DNA of 64,000 bases from Paracentrotus lividus (taxonomy: Eukaryota > Echinodermata > Echinoidea > Camarodonta > Echinidae): contig CALNVZ010002100.1 in the NCBI GenBank assembly GCA_940671915.1, forward strand, positions 6,178,942 to 6,242,941, in the 5' to 3' direction. The number at the start of each line of letters is the position of its first letter. Position 1 is the first letter of the stretch. Positions 56,376-64,000 of this stretch are shown in pieces. The notes under the pieces were generated by a model, which saw only the letters and a list, made by a program, of their open reading frames with translations, had not been told where the DNA came from and searched no databases. The position numbers and the translations under genes are program-made.

Positions 56376-56669
56376 TATTAACATAGAGAAATTGATGGTA
56401 TTCTGAAGTTACCCAGCATTTGAAGTCAATTCTTTCATACAAATATTAAGGGCTATGCATAGTATATTTTACTTTCAAATAATGATTGTATCTTTCAATT
56501 CAACTTTAAAAAGTGACGTGCTTTCTAGGTTGTGAGGAGAATGATGAAATATGTTTTGAAAAAGGTTAACTGTAAAGTAGTACCTTTTAAAATATAGTAC
56601 ATTAATATTTCACAATCATTTCGACACACTTACATTAATAAAAAAATAAATCTTGTTGATACTTTTATA

Positions 56670-59600
56670 TCAATGACCTTCCTTTGTTGCTATTGCACCA
56701 TTTGTAAGACTGCTACCTTCATCCTTTGTCTTCTTGATGATATCATATTTCATTCTCAGTTTACTGCGATACTGTGTGTAGGCTGTATCAAGCTTTGTTT
56801 GGAGTGTTGCCATCAATGTACATGCTTCAATAGCTGAAACAAAATGGAGAGTAAAGTATACTTTAGTTAAAAAATAATTTAACAAAATAGAAAAGGGTAG
56901 GCTAACAGTTTGTCAAAGGCTGCAATTACTACTAAGGTGTATCAGGTACATTGTATTATACCGATGGTATTTTTCACTAATACAAAATAACATTTGGTCA
57001 TATTCAAACGTGAGTGACACAACATTTGGACTGATAAAAGGGCGCATATCTTTGCACTTGTAGGTTATGAATGGATCATGACTACCATATTATGTATAAT
57101 GTAGGAGTGGCATGCGTCATTACCAGTTGGATTTGAATTTTACAATTGGTCCTGGAAATTATGATTAAAAAACAGTGCATGAGTGACACGACAGAAAAGA
57201 GACATGGGTTTCTGACCATCATTGGTTATGGTTGGATTTGTGCCCAAGTAGATCTCTAAGGGTACCATAAGTGCTGGTATATGTATATGAATATTGTACC
57301 TCTCCGACATTTATTGTGTTTTTCAATCATTCCCTCTCTGTGGAAAATGGTCCACATCTATGTGTCGTGAGTGACACGACATTCAAAATGTGAGTGACAC
57401 GACATTCAAAATGTGAGTGACACGACCAGTGCCTTAAATTCAACATTTCAAGTAAATAACTAAATCCAAATTACCTGTATTTATATGCCATGTTAGAGTA
57501 GGCCATGAAAATTACTTTAAGCAAAAAAAATCTGACAAAAGTGATTGGTATTAAGAATAAGAGACATTTAAAGCACCATAGTCCCATACATTGTACGTGC
57601 AAATTCCTGTTTGCTCAATTATTCAGCGTAAGAAAACTGGATCACATAATGTTTGATCTTAAATAATTGTTTGTACTGTAAAGAAGCCTTTGTGTTGATT
57701 TCAGATCCTAATTTGCATTTTCAAAGGCACAGCGCCACATTAAAATTTCAGCCAAATGTCCCAATTAGTCTGAATATGACCATTTAACATTATATTGTGT
57801 AATTTATATGGAAGGGCTACAGTGTACAAACCAAAGCAAAATTTGTATTTGGAAAAAAAAATCATATATTATATTATACATGTGCACTCTGAAAATTAAA
57901 AATTCATTATGATGAGTTCATTCTATTCCATGCTTTGTATTAGCCATCATCGGTGACTGTATGGAAGCATCCTCATAGGTACCAATTTTCACCTGGGTGG
58001 AGAGAAGCAAATGTAGATAGAATGCCTTGCCCAAGGACATAGTTCCACTCACCTTCTACAAAGTTCTGCTGCCCATGTCTAAGGGGTTGTGGGACCAGTA
58101 CCCCGAACCATAAGAGGGGGTCGGTAGGTACTCTCTGACTAGTGGTCTCCTCTGATGGTGAGGTTGTTAATTGGTCCATTTCAGCTGTGAGAGTTTCAAC
58201 TCCATCAGTGGGACTCGAAGATAGAGGTCGTCTTCTTCTCATCGCTAAAGTGTGATAGTAATAAAAATATTGATAAATCAATGGCATTATACATTTCAAT
58301 ATTATCTCAAGGCGGTTCTAGGGCAACTACCTTCTGACAATTACCCCTGAACATCTACCCTTGCCAAGAATATACCTTCTAAATCTACAATACACTTATT
58401 TCAGGGGGTAGCTGTCCTCAGACGAATTGCTCAGAACGTACTTGTCATGATACGTCTCAAGGCTGGAAAGCATAATGTAATAAAATTTGATGAAAGAGAC
58501 AAGATAGTTTGACAATCAGGAAGGTGGAAAAAGTGAAAGCTTTTTAATACATTTTAGAAGAAAGGTTTCTTTGGCGAACACAGCAACATATATACATATA
58601 TGGTCGTGTGTTATGAACTCGCCACCCAAATAGGGTGGTGCTGTTACGCGTTTTGCTATTTTTCAGCATTAATTTGTCAATATTTTCCAAAGTAAGAAAG
58701 TTTATGTAACAAATTTGATCTCATTTTGAAGCTATATTACTGTGCTAGCTCCCTGTGAAGTTTCATTGTTCTAGGTAACATTCTGGTGGAGTTACAATGG
58801 TTTAAGTTTGGGACAGTAGGGGTGGTGCCGGAAGCGGCGCCGCCGGAAGCGGCGCTGCCTGTACAAAGTCAATGGGAAATTTTACATTTTGTGATTGATT
58901 TGGGGAAAACTTGAATTTCTCTGCCAAATTTTGGCTTATGACTGTGAATGTGGTACCAAACTGAAGCTTATAAACTGCTTTATACCATGAAATCACTGAA
59001 CAATAGGTTTGATGTTACAATAGTACCCAGGAAGACTCAACAATCGTTATTTGACCTAAAAAGGCAATGCCTCCTGTACAAAGTCATTAGGAATTAGAGA
59101 TATTGTAGTACCGTTGGGAAAACTGCAATATCTCTGCCAAATTTTAGCCTATGATTGTGAATTTAGCACCAAATTGAAGCTTTTAAACTGCTTTATACTA
59201 TCATATCACTTTAACAATATGTTGGATGGTGCAACAGTACTTGGCAGGACCCAACCCCCTCATGAATTTGAAAAAAGCTATATTTTCAGGGCTAAATTTC
59301 AGATCGTTATATTTTTCATTCTAAGATTGTAAACCTTAATGAATTATACCTTGTTTGAAAGGTCTTATTATTCTCTACCGGAATATAATAATATTATTAA
59401 TATTTGGGTAATTATAGATGACTTGATGATAAAAACAATGGAAAATTAAAAAAATCTTAATTTCCTGAATTTTTTCCTAATAACTTTTTTATCTTGCACC
59501 TGGTTTAATTTTTTATTGCAGATTTAGATTCCTTGAGGAATTTCCTTTCAGAAAATGTATAGTTTTGATATATTAGGGTGTATACTTTTCGAGATACAGG

Positions 59601-62440
59601 TCTTTGAAGTGAAAAAGTGCCATTTGTAGTAAAATTGGCATGTAACGCAAAAGGCGGCGAACTTTTAACACATGGCCATATATATACTTTCATGTATCAC
59701 AGGCCAATCCCATTATAAAAAAAGGGCTATGGACCGAGCCAAATACCTTGTTATATAGAACATATAGATTTGAACAAGTTTAACACTAGGACCAGGAGAG
59801 GTGCCATGTTATAACAAAATTTCATATTCATGCCTGTTATAAATGGAGTGAACTGGAGAAAATAGGTTAAAAAAATAACTTTTTTTTTGGTTGCAAACAT
59901 ATCACCAATGCATGAACACAAAACCTTCATTCACTAGTTCCAAATTGGTGAAATGGGTCATTTTGAGTATTAATTTATCAGGGTTGTGTTTCACCTAGTT
60001 GTCCATAAGTTACGAACAACTTCATGAATGACTGGTGATCAATAATTGTGTTAAATGTTTGAACATGTGATTGGTATAGCACACAAGAACATGCTCTTGT
60101 CATTCATAAAGTTGTTTGTAACCTTAACGAACAAATAGGTGAAACAACACCTTGTATCACTATCAATTACAGTTATTACATATGAACAGTTGTAGAAGGG
60201 ATTAGTTTTGAGTAATACAAACCTGTATTATCATCAGTAGTTGGGATAGACTGGTTTCTTCCTGACTCATTTCCTTCCAGTGACTTCCTCTCTGATCGTT
60301 TCATGGCTTTAGTTCGACACACTTCAAATGAATGACTATCACCCTCATCGCTATCATAATGCATAAAAATATACATGTTCTGTGGTTATTTTTTAAGACA
60401 AGCTTATCTCTTTAAATGACACATTGAGATCATTTTCACTCATCGTATCATCTATTTTGCCTTTTGAATGAGTTGCCTTTACCTGATTACCAATAATAAA
60501 CCTTTGTTAAACGTCACATTAAAAAACTTTAGCTTTTATGCATGTATACTGGTGTTGATTATAGCAATGAAAATATTCAGGTTCATTAATCATCGACTCC
60601 TGGGATTTTTTTTTGCTTCGACACTGTACAAAAAATACCAGTAATACAAAACAAAAGGCAGACTTTGAAAATGATAACAACTCTATAAAGTCAAAGTCAA
60701 ATATTTTTTAAATTTTGAAATACAAATGAAATCAATATTAATCATCTTCATACTGCTGCTACTAAAATAACAGACCATTCAGAAATACACATTTAACAAA
60801 CAATACAAATAACTTGTGAATAATTTACCTTGTGACAACGTGTGCCAAGGCACACATAGAGGTGGAATCATATTGTAAGGAGCTTACAGCCCTACTGCCC
60901 ATTGAAAACCGAGCTTTGGACAAGTTTAGGAAACCCTGTAAAGAGAAGAAACAAACCATACAAATTGAAATATATTGGTTTTAAATGTCATCAGTCAAGA
61001 GCAAAATGATACTCAACTGTCCCTCTTCTTCTTCCTCCTTTGCTTTTCTTAGAGATCTGTACAGTAACCCCTTGTGAAAATAATCCCAATGGAATTGCAT
61101 TATTATTATTATTATTAATACTTACGCAACATGCAATTTCTTTTGTTACTAAAAAGGTGAATTTCTGTTTATTTTTTTTAAACTGTTACCTAACATAATT
61201 ATGACAATTTTAATTAATCTTCTATTGCCTGCATTGTTAAAGTTCTACTGATAATTTGTAGGCAAAATTTTTATTTTATTCATATAAACAATACATTGAT
61301 CAACAATGTATTTTATACAATTATTAGGCATACATAGTGTACTAGTCTAAAATTCATTTCATATTATAATACATTGACATTTCTTGTGATTTTCTTTACT
61401 GATAAATTATAATGAAAACAAAACAAAGAATTCTTCATCTTGTGAGGACTGTTTAATTTAATTTTTTTTCTGCCTAGATACTTTCAAATAGGCCCCAAGT
61501 CACTAATAGTTTAGGGAATCATTATGTGATCATTAAAAAAAAAATGACGTATCATTTTTTGTAGAACTTTGTAAAATAACTAAATCAGCTTGAACTGTGA
61601 ACTCTGAACATGCAGCATTAATTTATAGCAACAAAAGTAGGGTTTCTTTTTTAATTTTTAAAATAATATGAAAAAGTCTTGGTTTGTATGAATGACTGAA
61701 AATTAATCCACAGACACAAAACAGTCTGTAGTATTATTTTGCAAAACCTGAACTGCCAGCATTAAAGAGAAAATAAATTATTACGATTGTATAAGTATGG
61801 TGAGAGTGCCTAAGTCTGTGCGGTGCCCATGTCTCCGCACCCACGTAAATGCGCGAATTTTATAGAACAAAACCCCCAACTAATATGGACCTGCAATCTT
61901 AACCTCAACAATCCATTTTGATACAAAAAACTGCGAAAAAAATTGATGACAAATGGTTTTCAGCAAGTTATATTTGCTACCCTGAAAATTTCAACCATTC
62001 TCAAGAAAAGAAAGTCAAAAACTTGCGTGCGCTTGATTTGCGTGCAAAATGAGTTAGTGCGCAGACATGGGCACTATTCAATTCTGCAATACAAAATGAC
62101 AGCCCTTCGAAAAATCGTAAAAAAACATTGTTCTTGTAAATTAATTCTTGAGATTTTTTGCTTCATTGATCAATAGAATATGAAGAATGGAATAATATTA
62201 ATGAATCTTAAAATAATACTTTACTTTGTATTGAAATTTAGGTAACATTTTAGGTGTGCAGACTTGGGCACCGCCATCATACAATTGCATGAAAATGTGT
62301 CTGTGGCACCAAGAACAACTTTGACAAACCTCTTTCACAAATTTCTCAAATCTTCTCCTTTGTTCTGAGAGCTCCTCCAAGATTTGAAAGTAATTCACTG
62401 CAAGCTCATCCAACTCCTCGCATACCTCCTCAAGAGACAT
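56670..62440 (-). CDS. CCDC115: CCDC115, Vma22-like V-ATPase assembly factor
   Basis: Five minus-strand exons join in phase: 62330-62440, 60829-60935, 60223-60350, 58053-58244, 56670-56833, giving 233 aa. The N-terminal half is a predicted coiled coil with EELSEQRRRFEKFVKEGFLN, followed by LSKARFSMGSRAVSSLQY, matching the human CCDC115 stretch LAKARYAMGAKSVGPLQY. A polar, disordered linker follows (about 73-155), then the family signature DPLLWFGVLVPQPLRHGQQNF (157-177) and a final helix. CCDC115 acts with TMEM199 in the ER/Golgi to assemble the V-ATPase Vo sector. The exon 1 and exon 3 donors are the weaker GTTTGT type. An acceptor just before the ATG (TTTGTAG at about 62465) suggests an untranslated first exon farther up. 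Homology is from memory, not a search. Confidence 0.92.
57009..57430 (+). repeat. Dispersed GTGAGTGACACGACATT repeats
   Basis: Five copies of GAGTGACACRAC occur at about 57012, 57181, 57369, 57392 and 57413; the last three are spaced about 23 bp apart as GTGAGTGACACGACATTCAA. They lie in the CCDC115 intron between exons 4 and 5. Probably the internal repeats of an unidentified non-autonomous element, by analogy with GTAACGTCAGTTAC elsewhere; ends not found. Confidence 0.6.
57962..58045 (-). mobile_element. SINE body fragment beside a CCDC115 splice donor
   Basis: On the minus strand it reads CTATGTCCTTGGGCAAGGCA, then CATTTGCTTCTCTCCACCC and AAAATTGGTACC, homologous to the body of the SINE at 56053. 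It starts about 8 bp after the exon 4 donor GTGAGT. The tRNA-like head is absent. Confidence 0.65.
58602..59677. mobile_element. Non-autonomous DNA element with GGYCRTGTGTT ends and internal duplication
   Basis: The left end GGTCGTGTGTTATGAACTCG and the complement of the right end GGCCATGTGTTAAAAGTTCG match over about 25 bp and continue to CGCC. ATATAT flanks both sides. Inside, about 190 bp are directly duplicated: the series TGTACAAAGTCA, TCTCTGCCAAATTTT, CCAAA(C/T)TGAAGCTT and ACTGCTTTATAC occurs at 58860-59035 and 59077-59260. No coding capacity. Confidence 0.65.
59700..59855. mobile_element. pogo/Tigger-like MITE
   Basis: Starts CAGGCCAATCCCATTATAA and ends with the complement of CAGTTCACTCCATTTATAACAGG. 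About 156 bp. The same end type as 19287-19460 and 54254-55005. Confidence 0.5.
59991..60151. mobile_element. Hairpin MITE, GGGTGTTTCAMCWAG family, copy 3
   Basis: Left arm GGTTGTGTTTCACCTAGTTG, right arm complement AATAGGTGAAACAACACC. Inner arms carry AAGTTACGAACAAC and GTTGTTTGTAACCTT-like sequence. It lies in CCDC115 intron 3, 70 bp from exon 3. Confidence 0.65.
61798..62279. mobile_element. TA-flanked DNA element in CCDC115 intron 1
   Basis: TA at 61796-61797 and 62280-62281. Ends TGGTGAGAGTGCCTAAGTCT and complement of TGATGGCGGTGCCCAAGTCT. The sub-repeat GCAGACATGGGCAC or its complement recurs near both ends and in the middle. 482 bp, no coding capacity; the right end lies about 49 bp from exon 1. 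Confidence 0.7.
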
Positions 62441-62549
62441 TTTAGGAATCTTTTTTTTTTATCTACAAATAAAAATATGGAAATTATATGATTAACAAGT
62501 TAGATCTATGAATATAATAAAGATCTTATGAGTTATGTATTTAAATGTT

Positions 62550-62700
62550 TCAGTTTCAGTTTCAGTTTCAGTTTATTTATTCCAACTTCAGCAAACATAC
62601 ATTGTACAATAAAAGTATACATAATATTGAAAAAAGTGAAACATTACAATATAACAAAAGAGTATAGGTACAAAGTAAAATTCACGTCTAGCACAAAGCA
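62550..62700 (-). mobile_element. 3' end of a LINE with (TGAAAC)n tail
   Basis: On the minus strand the sequence TTTGCTGAAGTTGGAATAAA is followed by TAAACTGAAACTGAAACTGA, a tail of four or more TGAAAC units. Such GGAATAAATAAACTGAAAC ends are typical of CR1/L2-type LINE 3' UTRs. Only the 3' UTR is present; no reverse transcriptase was seen. Confidence 0.55.
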
Positions 62701-62913
62701 TATTTACCGTTGGATGGACCTATAAACAATAAGCTAGGCTTGTAAACATATAGGCCCTGTTTGTAAAATGAAATAATACCTTTAAATACTAATGAGACAG
62801 GAAACGAAAGGACATGAAAAATATAGGAGAGGGGGAGAGAAAGAGAGTGACATACAAAGAGAGAGGGACAGGAAGAGGGAGACAGTAGAGGGGGGGGGGG
62901 AGTAAACAGAGCG

Positions 62914-62917
<4 letters not shown>

Positions 62918-62950
<33 letters not shown>
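62918..62950 (+). repeat. (GA)n microsatellite
   Basis: Pure GA repeat with a preceding poly-G run at 62891-62900. The three overlapping open frames on the minus strand (Ser/Leu-rich) are by-products. Confidence 0.9.
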
Positions 62951-62952
<2 letters not shown>

Positions 62953-63602
62953 TAGAGATTGAAAGCAAATAAATGAAAGGATGATATATGGATACAAGAC
63001 GAGACACAAGAATACATAAACTGGTACACAAAGATACAATGAACAATGAAAATCTAATCTAAGGTTGCTTCACACTTTAAAGATTAGGGTGAATTGTGAC
63101 TAATGGGTTTCTCAAGAAATTGTCAGGTGTGGGCTGCCTGGCAAGGATTTTGGTCAATTTATGACTCTTCGTGTAGACTAGATATCTCTAGACCTTGTTA
63201 GATCTATGCAAACATCTACTGTCTTGAGCCTACTCTGATTGCCGTCTTCTTAACACAGTGGTGATATTGCAGCAGCACTGCTGCCTCTATTTTCGAAAAT
63301 ACTCTTCCTAGAGCTAGAGCCACGTAACATAACACAAAACTTGCATGATTCAGCGTTAATGGGACTACAGTTAATCTACGGCTACGCAGTAAATCAGAAA
63401 TTGCCTACAGTAGTACAGGCTGAACCCACATCACGCCCCGGCCCGTGAGGCGTAGGCATCTGGCCATTTCCCGTATAGTTCACTCGTTTATAGAGAGAAG
63501 TAGAAATTAGAAAGTGCATTTTAAATCCACAAGAACTAGTCACCTGTAACACTAAAACTCAACACAAAAGATGTAGAAGTTTAGGCCTAGATCCACTCAC
63601 CC

Positions 63603-63800
63603 GTAGAATACAAATGAGTTCAAATTGACTTGGTTGTGAAATAACTCCTCGATCTCAATTTCTTGTGCAGCTGGATTATGCGTGTGTGCATGTGATGATG
63701 ATGTGACCGTGACATGCATGCATCATCATGCTAGCTAGCTGTACGCTATACGTCCGACCCCGGCGCGGCCGGGCGCGGCCCGGGATCGAGAGCGAGCGGC
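63603..63800 (-). promoter_or_regulatory. Probable promoter and untranslated exon 1 of CCDC115
   Basis: On the minus strand TATTCTACGG is followed by the strong donor GTGAGTGG at 63602 and below, which could join the acceptor near 62465. The region upstream (63755-63820) is very GC- and CpG-rich (GGCGCGGCCGGGCGCGGCCC), unlike the surrounding DNA, as expected for a housekeeping promoter. Exon start is unknown. Confidence 0.45.
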
Positions 63801-63860
63801 CTGGGGCGGCGCGGCCCGTCGATATATGGGGGCAGCTTATATCATATGCGATGGAAAAAA

Positions 63861-64000
63861 GGGGGGCGTTTCACGAAACCGTCATAAGTCTAACTTCTTG
63901 ACTAAATCGCAGATAGTGAACAACTTGTCCACAAGCGGGTTCCACGAAGCGCCCTCTCTGACAAGATCGTGGACAACAAGCTGACTAAATACTTATGACA
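63861..64000. mobile_element. DNA element with GGGGGGCGTTTCACGAAAC end, cut by window edge
   Basis: The first 140 bp match 27647-27790 almost base for base, including GTCATAAGTCTAACTTCTTG and CCACAAGCGGGTTCCACGAA. The rest lies beyond the window. It sits immediately upstream of the CCDC115 promoter region. Confidence 0.75.

Larger units (their letters stand above)
49289..56669. other. Intergenic region between Brambleberry and CCDC115 (convergent 3' ends)
   Basis: No further gene was recognised. The stretch holds four consecutive hairpin elements (49316-50064), a hairpin at 51145-51308, a second GGGCAATTCC element (51343-52226) with a hAT MITE inside, a pogo-like element with a MITE inside it (54254-55005), and a tRNA-derived SINE (56053-56375). 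Both flanking genes point into it, so their 3' UTRs are at its edges. No polyadenylation signal could be assigned with confidence. Confidence 0.6.

Overview
The window is animal nuclear DNA, most likely from an echinoderm and probably a sea urchin. It is AT-rich and intron-dense, and is crowded with short inverted-repeat transposons, tRNA-derived SINEs and decayed LINEs. No bacterial operons, rRNA genes, CRISPR arrays or capsid-bearing elements were recognised. One assembly gap lies at 18267-19028. The species assignment is inference from the gene set and repeat style; no search was run.

Five protein-coding genes could be rebuilt exon by exon with reading phase preserved at every junction. 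(1) 3614-10453, +: a secreted type-B carboxylesterase/cholinesterase-like enzyme, 8 exons, 639 aa, complete catalytic triad. (2) 13214-17365, +: ribosomal protein uL14 (RPL23), 5 exons, 140 aa. (3) 23084-35113, -: a 97-aa NCBP2AS2-type small protein in 4 exons, with a 10.8-kb first intron full of transposons. (4) 37717-49288, + (untranslated first exon near 35.6 kb): a 587-aa Brambleberry/Kar5/GEX1-family nuclear-fusion protein with a C-terminal AT-hook, and a decayed tandem copy of one exon. (5) 56670-62440, -: CCDC115, the Vma22-like V-ATPase assembly factor, 5 exons, 233 aa. Genes 3 and 4 are head to head and seem to share a promoter region of about 0.5 kb.

The rest is mostly mobile DNA. 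Notable items are: a family of non-autonomous DNA elements with GGGCAATTCC termini, 4-bp target duplications and internal GTAACGTCAGTTAC palindromes (41343-46159 and 51343-52226), the first split by a LINE with a perfect 8-bp target duplication inside one of the palindromes; a Tc1-like element turned into a large foldback (26300-27554); hAT-type elements, one with a near-perfect 8-bp duplication (32743-33922) and a neighbour carrying a 5-unit GCGCGAAGCGCG tandem array; and several unrelated short hairpin families whose ends begin with a run of G followed by a TTTCAyrAA-like core.

The genes do not form a pathway. The adjacency of a karyogamy gene and a conserved microprotein gene at one divergent promoter is the most interesting organisational feature.
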